Source: Rhypophila decipiens
Taxonomy: Eukaryota; Ascomycota; Sordariomycetes; Sordariales; Naviculisporaceae
Length of the DNA stretch: 64,000 bases
Reading direction: 5' to 3'
Assembly: GCA_033297075.1 (NCBI GenBank)
Contig: MU858078.1
Location: forward strand, 1-64,000
Shown here: one piece after another, positions 54,697 through 64,000 of the stretch
Position numbering within the stretch: position 1 is the first letter of the stretch
How the letters are laid out: every line of letters begins with the position of its first letter
Notes under the pieces: generated by a model
The model's database searches: none
What the model was told of the DNA's origin: nothing
The model's input: the letters and a program-made list of their open reading frames with translations, nothing else
Made by a program: the position numbers and the translations under genes

Positions 54697-55951
54697 ATGG
54701 CCGACACAACCATCGAACCAGCTCGACCCGAGGATATCGATGCGGACGAGTTCGAGGCCAAGGAAATCGATGCCTCGTCTTTTGCCGATTCCACCAGCGT
54801 TACTTCGAGCATCTATCAGCACTCGTATGAGAATGGGAGAAGAGTGAGTTGTCACACGGGACCTTGGCCCAAAAGCTTGGAACAATCATGTCTAACTCAC
54901 GCATAGTACCATTCATATAAAAATGCACGATATCCCATCCCAAACGACGACGAGGAGCAGAATCGCGAGGATATGAAGCATGCTCTCATGATGGAGCTGA
55001 CCGAGTCAGTTTGTCTCACTTCCCCTGACGATCGGTCTTGCAGGACAAGAGGCGTTATCGTGCATATTGTCCCACTAACATTTTGCACAGCGGAAAGTTG
55101 TACTTTGCACCCATCGAGAAGAATCCAACCAAGATCCTCGACTTGGGCACAGGGACCGGCATCTGGGCCATTGAAGTTGCCGACCAGCATCCCTCGGCCG
55201 AAGTGACCGGTGTCGACTTTACCCCGATCCAGCCAAACTGGGCCCCTCCGAACCTCAAATTCGTTGTCGACGATGTTGAGCAGGAGTGGAATTACGGGCC
55301 CGAATATGACCTTGTGCATTTCCGCCAGGTCTTTCCCGTGCTCAAGAATCATGCTGTGGTGTTGAAACAGGCTTATGAGTATGGAGACCTGTTTTCAGAT
55401 GACTATCGCCCAGTTCGCTAATCTCAACCTCGAACAGTTCGCTGAAGCCCGGCGGCTGGATCGAAATCCAGGAGCTCGGAGGTGCTGCCCGCTGTGACGA
55501 TGGATCAGTACCCAAGGAGTACAGTGTACACACCTTCCTGGACCTCTGCCAGCAGGCGTTGTCAAAGTTTGGCTCCAATTTCCGCATCGGTAACGAACTC
55601 GAGGAGCCGCTGAAGAATGCAGGATTCGTCAATGTTTCTGCAAAGAGACTCAAGGTCCCCATTGGGACTTGGCCAAGGGTATGTCTCTTCTTTATTGCCA
55701 TGATCGAAGGGGACGGATAGCTGATATTCATGCGTGATTTACAGGATAAACGTCTTCGTCTGGTTGGTCTCTACTTCAAGATTGTTCTCGCCCAGCTTGT
55801 GAGGCCGATGGCGGCCAAGCCTTTCCCAGCACTGGGAATGTCAAAGGAGGAGATCGACGGGCTCGTGGCGAGGGTCGAGAAGGACCTGGCTAATACTGGC
55901 TATCACTCTTACTTTGAGTATATATTTTGGACTGGACAGAAGCCGGAGTAG
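54697..55951 (+). CDS. LaeA-like SAM-dependent methyltransferase
   Basis: Five exons (54697-54843, 54907-55004, 55091-55378, 55438-55678, 55745-55951) total 981 bases and give 326 residues. The SAM-binding motif I reads ILDLGTGTGIWAIEVA, followed by VTGVDFTPIQPNWAPPN, the acidic EYDLVHFRQV and SLKPGGWIEIQELGG. These are the marks of the large fungal LaeA-like methyltransferase group. The head (MADTTIEPARPEDIDAD) is acidic and disordered, and the segment YHSYKNARYPIPNDDEEQNR before the fold is characteristic. It is not LaeA itself on the evidence here. The substrate is unknown. It lies 1.3 kb upstream of a P450 on the same strand, so a joint metabolic role is possible. Confidence 0.9.
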
Positions 55952-57253
55952 ACCTTGTCATCGAGTATCAAGGTCACAAGCTGGTGCCACTGGTTGATTA
56001 GGGCGCTTGTCAAGCCCCAATTACTATGTTCCTGATTCAAAGGTGCTCGAATTAACATTATGCGCCCCCCTTCTCGTGACGTCTCGAAGAGCCACCTATC
56101 AGTTGATTGCCTATAAAGAAACCTGAATCGTAAAGTCCAGAATATGCAGGTATAAAGTTGTAGAAACCTCTACTAGTGTTTGCCCACACCTATGACTGAT
56201 GCATATCGATAGTAGAGGGGTAATTACATCTCTCGTTTCCTGGCTGGGAATACGACGGGAACTGGTATTATTCAGCTTTGCCTGCTACCTTAGGCAGGAG
56301 GCAACCTACCAACAAGAGGCAAAAGCTTTACGAGACTACATGTACCTAATCTGCAACGTATCCCACCGGCCAGAGAAATGAGGCAGGTAAGATACCCAAG
56401 AATCACAAATTCACAATCAAGTCGTCCTGCAACACAATCAAGCAAGCCACCAAAAGGTGATTGTTACTATCCAAAGCCAAATACTTGCTAGGTTACAAGA
56501 TATCAAAGGCTTGGCTCAAAGAAGTATATCAAGCGAGCGAGCAACGCCCAGCCATTCAAGCACCCGGACGGTATCCGGCTGCAGCTCGGACTGCAGCGTC
56601 TTCCTCCAAATGATACCATATACGGCACCAAAACGTGAATATCACCAAGTTATGTCGATAGCTGGTTAGACCCAGGCACGAGCCGAGCCGTGAAGCGCAC
56701 TAGTAGTAGACAGTCCTGCACGAGTGATTGGATGGGCAAGGTGAACTCCTGTGGCCCACTTGGCGATAATAGGGAATGCCTCGATACAGTATCATCTTGT
56801 TCCCCGACCCCTCTTCTCTCCGGATGCAATACTTAAGTCTCTCGTGTTCTTCTTTCTTTCGGTATTTGTCGATTGACGATTCTCACCTCCAGAGCCTCGA
56901 GTCTTACACGCATCCGCAGCTCGGTGCTAAGTGCCGAAACCACTGGCACCTCGGTCTTGTGCAGAGAGTGAGATAAGCGCTGCGTTGCATCTTGGAGATC
57001 ACAACCCGCTAACCACCAGTAACAAGAAAGCTTGATTTGGTGAGTTGACACAGACTCGTATTGCGTCTCGAGGAGCACAAGTCAGAATCCGAGCCAAGGT
57101 CGTACCACATCAGAACTTCCTTCTCTCTCAGCCAGTCTTGACTATTCAATAATCCCCGGGTCTCCTGACCTGGCAGAATTACGTCCTCGTCTCTATCCTG
57201 ACCGCGAGTCTTCAATCATAGCATTGGTCTTGGTTGTCGTGGTCACTGTCACA
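55952..57253. other. Spacer between methyltransferase and P450 genes
   Basis: 1.3 kb without a gene I can support. The right part is the P450 promoter. Confidence 0.55.
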
Positions 57254-59011
57254 ATGGCTATTCTCGAGACGATATACGAAAACAGATGGCCACTTGCTGC
57301 CGCCGCAGTGGTCATCTACCTCGCTCGCATGTTGTATACCTACTACCGACTTAGCCAGTTCAAGGGTCCCTTCGCCGTTGGTTTCAGCGAGACCCCACAC
57401 AGTTGGCAGATATCCAAGCCGGACACTCATGAATGGTATCGTCATGTTACCGAAACCTATGGTGCGTTGATCATCTGCTTGCTGCTGCCACACTTGGTTG
57501 ATCTCTCGAGAGTGTTAGCTGACATCCATCTCCAGGCCCAATCGCCAGGATCGGCCCAAATACGCTCATCACGTCCCACCCCGATGTCTGGATGCACGTC
57601 TCGAGCAAGTCGGCGTACACAAAGACAGAGTATTACTATCAAGCCATGAGACTGGAACACCGCCGTGACAACGTCTTTACAATGACCAACAATGCCGAGC
57701 ATGAGAAGCGTCGAAGAGCCATCGGGCCTGCTGTAAGCTGTCCTCGTCTCAGCGTAACAACTCATACAAGGGCTGACTGACCAACTCACCTCCTCCGGGA
57801 TGCAGTACTCCGGTCGAGACATCGACAACCTCGAAGAGACAATCGACCTGCGGGTTCAAGATTTCATCAACCTCATCTGCGGGAAATACATCTCCACAGA
57901 ACAAAAAATCATCCCCATGGACTTGCCCAAAAAGACGCAATTCTTCACCCTCGACGTAGTCGGCACCGTCGGCCTAGGCAATCCCTTTGGCATGCTAGCC
58001 GCCGACGCAGACGTAGACGACCTCGTCAAGTCTGGCGAAGACGGCATGATTGGCGCAAACTTCTTTCTCGCCATCGGCCTCAGCGGTCTCGCCCAGATGC
58101 CCGTTATCGGCAAGTACATCCTGCCCGCGCCCACAGACGACAAGGGGATGGGCAGACTAGTGGGCATCAGCTTCCACCACGCCGACCAGGCTTCGAAACG
58201 CCGCCCCGGGGATGATGCCAGATCTAGCATGCTCGCGTCTTGGATTAGTCACGGGGTCACAGGGGATGCGCTCAGGTCCGAGGCTGCGGAGAGTGTCATT
58301 GCCGGCTCGGACACCACGGCCGGTGCGATCCGGGGCATTATGCTCCAGCTCATGACTAATCCCCGAGTGTATGTCAAGCTGCAAAAGGAGATTGACAAGG
58401 CTGTCGAGAAGGGAATTGCGCCGCCGGCAGCGGATGGAATCATCTCGAGCGCTGCGGCAAGGCAGCTGCCGTATCTGCAGGCTGTGATTCGGGAGGGAAC
58501 CCGCTGGTGGCCGAGTGTTACCAACTTTTTTCCACGAGATGTCCCGCCCGAGGGTGACGTTGCTGTGGTCGATGGCAAAGAGGTTTTCTTGCCGGGGGGC
58601 ACCGAGGTCGGAATCTCGGTGCTCGGTATGTTGCACCGCAAGGCCACGTTTGGCGAAGACGCCGGTTGTTTCCGACCAGAGCGGTGGACTGAAGCGGGCC
58701 CTGAGAGGTATGCCGAGATGCAGCGCGTGTCTGACCTGTTGTTTGGTTATGGAAAGTGGCAGTGCCTGGGCAAGCCGATTGCCCAACATGAGTTGAACAA
58801 AGCGATTTTTGAGGTGAGAACTTACCCACGCTTGTGTTTGTCAGTGAAGCTAGGCGGATGAAGAACTTGCTGACCTTTGCTGCTTAAATTACAGCTCATG
58901 CGGAACTTTGACTGGGCTCTGAATAAGCCCACCAGGCCTTGGGAAGCCATCAACACGATGGGTCTTTTTGTGATTAAGGATCTGTGGGTTCAGGTGACGG
59001 AGCGCAAGTAG
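57254..59011 (+). CDS. Cytochrome P450 (pisatin-demethylase-like group)
   Basis: Four exons (57254-57461, 57536-57732, 57806-58813, 58895-59011) total 1530 bases, 509 residues. The N-terminal helix (WPLAAAAVVIYLARMLYTYY) anchors it in the ER. The I-helix oxygen-activation motif AGSDTT is at 301-306 and the K-helix EGTR at 365-368. FRPERWTE follows, and the heme loop is FGYGKWQCLGKPIA, with Cys455 as the heme thiolate. Early GPIARIGPNTLITSHPDVW and the LDVVGTVGLGNPFG region resemble fungal pisatin-demethylase-like P450s. All catalytic residues are present, so it should be active. The substrate is unknown. It follows the methyltransferase on the same strand and converges with the acetolactate decarboxylase. 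Confidence 0.95.
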
Positions 59012-59366
59012 CCAGTGACAGGGACATGAAGGACGAGGACGAGTCGGCCGAGGAAGTCTAGAGTCACGGGAGACCGTGGTCAGTGTAACCCAAGATTGCT
59101 GATGCGAGAGATCTAAAAAGAGCGAGCCAGCCAATCCCAAGCCCATTCTAGTCACACAGCAAGTGACACTCGACCTCGACAGTCATCATAAGAATAAAGT
59201 TGACGTAGAGATTGACCAATGACGTGATCTCTTCTCTATTAGGCATGTTTTGAAATACTACATGCGTCTATGACCGGTCACGGGATGTAAGACCTGTTGT
59301 CTAACCACCACCCATCTAGGACGTCAACACAAGTTATCCAGTACATATCCTAGGGATCCATCACCC
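59012..59366. other. Convergent 3' spacer
   Basis: Between the 3' ends of the P450 and acetolactate decarboxylase genes. Nothing else seen. Confidence 0.6.
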
Positions 59367-60188
59367 CTACTCGCAGGCTGCAATACCCTCCGCGTCGACC
59401 ACCAATCCCGCCTTGTTGAACTCACCCTCGGTGGGGAGCTCCATCGAGAACTTGGGCAGCAGCGACAGCTGAACCTCGACTTCTCCGTCGGTCTGAAAAC
59501 CAAGGACATGACCACCCTGCTGACGATCATCGCTGATGAAGTGCAGATGATGGCCGACCACATTCAAACCAGTCACCCACTCCGGGCACCGAAATCCAAT
59601 CATCGTTCCCTTGATATTCTGGAAAGTGTACTCGGACTGGCGCTCGGCAACAGCCATCATCGACTCCCGGGGCTTGCACTGTCCGCCCGCCGTCCTTGCT
59701 CGAATCCTGGCGAAAGTACCGTCCATGCGAATTGCCAGAATATGGTTGCGTCCGGTGGGAAAGTGGCTGTCAAGAAGCTGGTTGATCTCTTGCTTGAGGT
59801 CGGCGCCCTTCAGCGAGGCTTTAGAGGTGCTGGTCGCCTCGAATCTTGTGACGCAGGCGAACGGTGTGCGGGTTGTTGATGGCGATGAGATGTGGACGAT
59901 GGATCCGTCAGACTTCATCTGGTACACCTGTCCATCGAGGACAATCATTTCCCCAAACATGTCAATGAAGGTGCCCAGGCCGTGGTCGCCATTTTCGAGG
60001 AGCGTCGAGATGGGGATGCCGTCCGAGGCAGCTCCGTCCATCAGCGCCGTGATGATCGAGTATTGGTAGAACTCGTTCTTGGCCATCGTGGTTAGTTGTC
60101 GCTTGGGTAGAAATGGTAATTGTCGTGGGTGGTGGATTGATGATTGTCTTAGACTCCGCTGGAAGCCCTTGGCAAGTGTTTGGAGCAT
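59367..60188 (-). CDS. Alpha-acetolactate decarboxylase
   Basis: A single intronless exon of 273 residues. It matches the BudA/AldC family: EFYQYSIITALMDGAASDG, STLLENGDHGLGTFIDMFGEM and VLDGQVYQMKSDG are followed by the zinc-binding site GHHLHFISDDRQQGGHVL with His-x-His and a third His. The enzyme turns acetolactate into acetoin and CO2. The family is mainly bacterial but does occur in some fungi. Residues 1-34 (rich in Arg, Ser and Gln, no acids) resemble a mitochondrial targeting peptide. The core start MAKNEFYQ is at 60086 with a good context, so the longer start is not certain. The lack of introns fits transfer from bacteria. Confidence 0.93.
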   Translation of the reverse strand: MLQTLAKGFQRSLRQSSIHHPRQLPFLPKRQLTTMAKNEFYQYSIITALMDGAASDGIPISTLLENGDHGLGTFIDMFGEMIVLDGQVYQMKSDGSIVHISSPSTTRTPFACVTRFEATSTSKASLKGADLKQEINQLLDSHFPTGRNHILAIRMDGTFARIRARTAGGQCKPRESMMAVAERQSEYTFQNIKGTMIGFRCPEWVTGLNVVGHHLHFISDDRQQGGHVLGFQTDGEVEVQLSLLPKFSMELPTEGEFNKAGLVVDAEGIAACE

Positions 60189-62806
60189 GGTTAGCGACAG
60201 GTCGGTCGTGACTGCCGGAGCTAACTAGGAAAAGCCAATTCCGGTGCCGGTGAAGTGGGTGCCGGAATCGGCCGGGGTCTTGACTCACTCTCGAGTTCCA
60301 CCATGCCGCAAAATCCCGTACCCGTACCCACTGCCATGCTCGGATGGAAGGGGCCAACGAGGTGGTACAGAGCTAACGAGGTTTACACATGTACGAATGT
60401 TGTACCGACAAGCTCCAATTTTTATGACGTGCTTACTGAGAGATTGCTGTTGAATTCGGGACTGAATAATCACTTCAACCTTTAGCAAGGTGTTGCCAAT
60501 CCACCCCTGTCGTTCTCGTCCTAGCCGAGTTCAGCTGTAGCGTATCTCGCTTGGCGAGACATGGCCTTTTGAAGGCAAAACACTGACGTATGTCATTTCC
60601 AAGGTTTCGTCTGAGGCCGTCTCATATTATTCATACGTAGTGGGGGGAGAGTGGAAGGCAGCATGCGATGTAGCGATGATTGGCTGAAACACACCTATAC
60701 CTTGTTCAGCAGGTATCGAGAAGCACGACTTTCCAAACACCCCACGAGCGAGAACAATGAGATTGCACTATCAAAAACGATATTAGGTATCATGCAAGCT
60801 TGACTCCCTGAAGCCCGTGACTCAATCACACCTGGCTCGATTTCGACGGAGAGTGGCCTAGCCAGGGCTCCATAGTCCACTCCCTGACCCTGAGAATATT
60901 CTCAGGTCTGGATTAGCATATAGGACTCGTATTATAATGCCTAGTGGTACTTTTGATTATGGAGTGAGCTAGATGCCCCTTTCCACCTGCAATATCAAAG
61001 TGAGACCTGATAGGCGAGAGATGGTGATCGCCGTAGGGACCAGAGGCTCGGGACCCGTTGTGCAGAAGTGAAACCCGTGCATGCGCCTCCGGTGCGACAC
61101 TAGAAGACGATTTGATGCTTACTCGCGCATATTGATGCCATGGGTAAGACTGTCGATGAGACGTCTGCAGTTGTTCAGAGTGGTAGAAGACTTGAAAAAG
61201 TGAAGTCTTGTCAAGGGAAATCAAAGAGTTGGCTTACATAATCTCAGCTTTGCCTTGGCTCCGTTCAAGTTGCCCAGAATTCCCACGTTGAGATTTTACA
61301 CCTTCCGATTGGTGGGCTCCGCCTGCCAAGTACCTAGCACACGGCTGCTGCAGGGTTTACCCGCCAAGCAATGTCAAGCATCGATCTTGACTTGGCATTC
61401 TAAGCTTCTCGACTTACACGGCCCACGTGTGTCGACGTCGAATGGTGATTCTTCAGATTCGCCAACATCGATATCCCCGTTCTCACCTCCGTGCCACACT
61501 CTTTACAACGTCTCTCGCACTATAAATCCCGGCTTGGACCTCTTTACGGAAGCCAAGACTCCAAGAATGCTTGGTATGCTTCCTAAGCCTTTGATGTTGC
61601 CATCCCAAGCGCTTCACTGGATGGAATCGACGCCATCGACCACCAAGCGACTTCACAGGATATCAGCTGCAGTGGACTTTTCTCGATACCCATTTTCATC
61701 ACCGAGGCCCGAAACGTTCCCTCGAGCAAATCTGCGCTCCTCAATAGTCTGGCGACTCCTCGATCGTGATTGGCCCTCGTGTTTCCCACATTTTTCCGGA
61801 GAGGCATATCGGTCATGTCGCGGTTGCCAGTTTCTGGTGTTCTAGAGCTGGACATGAACGATTGAGTGGGGGTTCCTTTGTATCTACAATTGCCCAGATT
61901 GTCTCCTTCTCGTCCTCGACAAGTGGCGAGGACAGACAACTTTGATTTCTTCATGATCTTGAGTATATTCCCAAGAGACCGTGGTTTCAAATATCATGTC
62001 GCGTGATCTTAATACCAATGTTCCATTTCTAGCAACCAGACTTGCATGAGCCGCAGTCATCATCGTGGGAGAGCGGGACTATCCATACCAAGTGTTGCCG
62101 AGTTCGTGGGCCATGCATGGGAACTATTTGCATTTTTACGGCAAAAGCATAATGAAAATTCAGCTCGGTCTTCGGCCTGAGCAAAGTCCACCACCGGTGC
62201 CATACTCGTCGTTATAGTGTCATTTATTTGTGTCGTTGAAACTTAGCTTTACCCTCATCTCGGATGCCCAGACCAGGAAGCAACCACTGAATGCACATCT
62301 TCCCGCCACGGACACACCCATGCTTTGCTGTTTGGTTGCTCGAGCCGACGGTCTGCATGAACCTAGTCACTCTTTTGGAATTTCCCTGGGGATCTCTCGA
62401 ATCCTGGGATGTTGGATGGTTTCTTAGCCTGGCCACCCAGGGCCAGAATCACGTTTTAGCAACCCACAGCTCGACTCCTTTGGCAGTATCCGCATCGCTG
62501 GCCACCATTACCATGACCAAACTGCAGATCCTAGTGTTTGCTGGTAGTGTGGGGGAACATTCGACTTGCAGGAAGACCAACAGCACCCTCGCAAATTGCT
62601 CACACGTGCATTTTACTTCCCTGCTCCAAGTGCCATCAGACGAATAGGTTAAATATAGGCCGGCTCGCGTCTCAATGTTTCCTCGTTATCTCTGCACACC
62701 ACCACACTCCTCTCCTCGCCAGCCCCCTCGAGTCGAGAGATTCAACCTCGAGCTTTCCAGTATCTCACGCGACCAGTCGCAGGAACTTGGAAAGTTGACA
62801 GTCAAG
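60189..62806. other. 2.6-kb stretch, no supported gene
   Basis: A 196-codon frame at 61255-61845 and a partly open third frame over 61440-61800 have protein-like pieces, but both are broken or featureless. The last 150 bases are the leader of the phosphate symporter gene. Confidence 0.5.
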
Positions 62807-64000
62807 ATGCCTCTTCATCAATATGACTACCTCCTCGCCATAGGCACAATCTTTGCTGCCTTGGACGCCTGGAACATTGGTAAGTTGTCTTCTTCCAGTT
62901 GAGATAGACTTCCAACCATGTGCTAACATTTGTCTTTCAGGTGCCAACGATGTCGCCAACTCTTGGGCCACCTCGGTCGCTTCCCACTCCGTCACATACG
63001 TCCAGGCCATGGTCCTCGCCTCCATCATGGAGTTTGCCGGCTCCCTTGGTGTTGGTGCCCGCGTCGCCGACACCATCCGAACCAAAGTCGTCGATACCTC
63101 CCTCTTCGTGGACGACCCTGCTCTCCTCATGCTTGGCATGGTCTGCGCCGTTACCGCCTCGTCCCTCTACCTCACCATGGCCACCAGGATCGGTCTTCCG
63201 GTCTCCACCACCCACTCCATCATGGGCGGTGTTATTGGCATGGGTGTTGCGGCTGTTGGAGCTGACGGTAAGTCCACAGCCACGTTTCATGTATCTACCC
63301 ATGAACATGCACTAATGCGCCCCGATCTTAGGAGTCCAATGGGTCGGTAAGGGCTCTGGAGTCAACTCGGTCAACTCTGGTGTTGTACAGGTCTTCCTTG
63401 CGTGGATCATTGCCCCCGGTCTCGCCGGCGCTTTTGGTGCCATCATCTTCCTCATCACCAAGTATGGCGTCATGGTGCGGAGCAACCCCGTCTGGAAGGC
63501 CTTCTTCACGGTTCCCATCTACTTTGGCATCACCGCCTGTCTTCTTACCATGTTGCTCCTCTGGAAGGGTGGCGGCTACACCATCACCCTGACTGATGCC
63601 GAGGTTGCCGGAACCATTGTCGGCGTCGGTGCTGGCTTTGCCATCTTCATCGCAATCGTTCTCATGCCATGGCTCTACCGCGTCGTCATCAAGGACGACT
63701 GGCAGCTTCGTTGGTGGCATATCCCCATGGGACCTCTCCTTCTCCGCCGCCCCGATCCGCCTGCCAACCCCGAGCACACTGCCATCCAGGACTTCTACGC
63801 TGGCCATCTCACCAAGGAAGAGCTCGATGCCCGTCGCGCCGCTGAGAACGGTGATGTCGAGGTTGTCGGCGAGGGCACTGCCACCGAGAAGAAGGCTGAT
63901 GTTCTCGAAGGCTCTGCCGACTCTGACGACGGCAGACCCCAGCGTCCCCAGATCAAGAAGATTGTCGGCCCCAAGCCCGAAGGCAAATGGCACAGCGGTC
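62807..64000 (+). CDS. PiT-family Na+/phosphate symporter (partial)
   Basis: Exons 62807-62879, 62941-63267 and 63332 onward, open at the window edge, with the remaining frame consistent. The start MPLHQYDYLLAIGTIFAALDAWNI is normal for the fungal phosphate-repressible permease (N. crassa pho-4, yeast Pho89). The PiT signature GANDVANSWATSVAS sits at the first exon join. GLPVSTTHSIMGGVIGMGV and SGVNSVNSGVV follow. About eight membrane helices are visible before a long charged cytosolic loop (RRPDPPANPEHTAIQDFY, then TKEELDARRAAENG). The second half of the transporter should lie past 64000. It imports phosphate with sodium and is usually induced by phosphate starvation. Confidence 0.96.

Overview
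This window looks like a piece of a filamentous ascomycete nuclear genome (Pezizomycotina, most likely a sordariomycete). The genes are split by short introns, mostly 50-110 bases, with GTRAGT-type donors and RCTAAC-like branch sites. The gene set fits such fungi: a CFEM protein, a PTH11/SAT1-like rhodopsin-fold membrane protein, a LaeA-like methyltransferase, a fungal P450, a DHA2-type MFS transporter, a GH18 chitinase and a Tad-like LINE. All exon joins below were worked out by eye from splice signals and reading frame. They are predictions, not transcript evidence.

Layout. 1-0.65 kb: 5' end of a Tad-like LINE on the minus strand, with two copies of a 29-bp repeat ahead of its gag-like ORF. 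0.9-2.5 kb: two small two-exon genes, one of them a secreted cysteine-rich protein. 2.5-6.1 kb: no intact gene, but a 90-bp tandem duplication, a large hairpin, a protein-kinase-like relic and a coding scrap. 6.1-9.9 kb: a membrane-anchored GH18 chitinase followed by a degenerate repeat tract, then a divergent pair of ribosomal genes (ubiquitin-eS31 and eS26). 9.9-13.1 kb: about 3.3 kb with no gene I can support. 13.1-19.2 kb: rhodopsin-fold membrane protein, a frame-broken F-box/ankyrin gene, and CCT7.

19.9-27.1 kb: three minus-strand housekeeping or regulatory genes: an Spt10-like acetyltransferase, mitochondrial ribosomal protein uS2m, and a tail-anchored protein with CBS and PB1 domains. 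29-38.4 kb: a small single-pass membrane protein, a DUF829/TMEM53 protein, an MFS transporter with an unusual cytosolic tail, and a pyridoxal-reductase-like aldo-keto reductase. 39.8 kb: an intron-containing tRNA-Pro(AGG). 41.4-52.4 kb: CFEM protein, the complete POL2 gene (DNA polymerase epsilon catalytic subunit), COX20, and a disordered nuclear-type protein. 52.8-54.7 kb: a 285-bp MITE with 19-bp inverted repeats and an 8-bp target-site duplication, then an interstitial telomeric repeat. 54.7-60.2 kb: a LaeA-like methyltransferase, a cytochrome P450 and an alpha-acetolactate decarboxylase, which may be a small accessory metabolic group. 60.2-62.8 kb: no supported gene. 62.8 kb to the end: a PiT-family sodium/phosphate symporter that runs off the window.

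Most intact genes are ordinary cell machinery: translation, protein folding, DNA replication, respiratory-chain assembly, chromatin and phosphate uptake. The accessory signal sits in the LINE, the MITE, the relics, and the 54.7-60.2 kb metabolic stretch.
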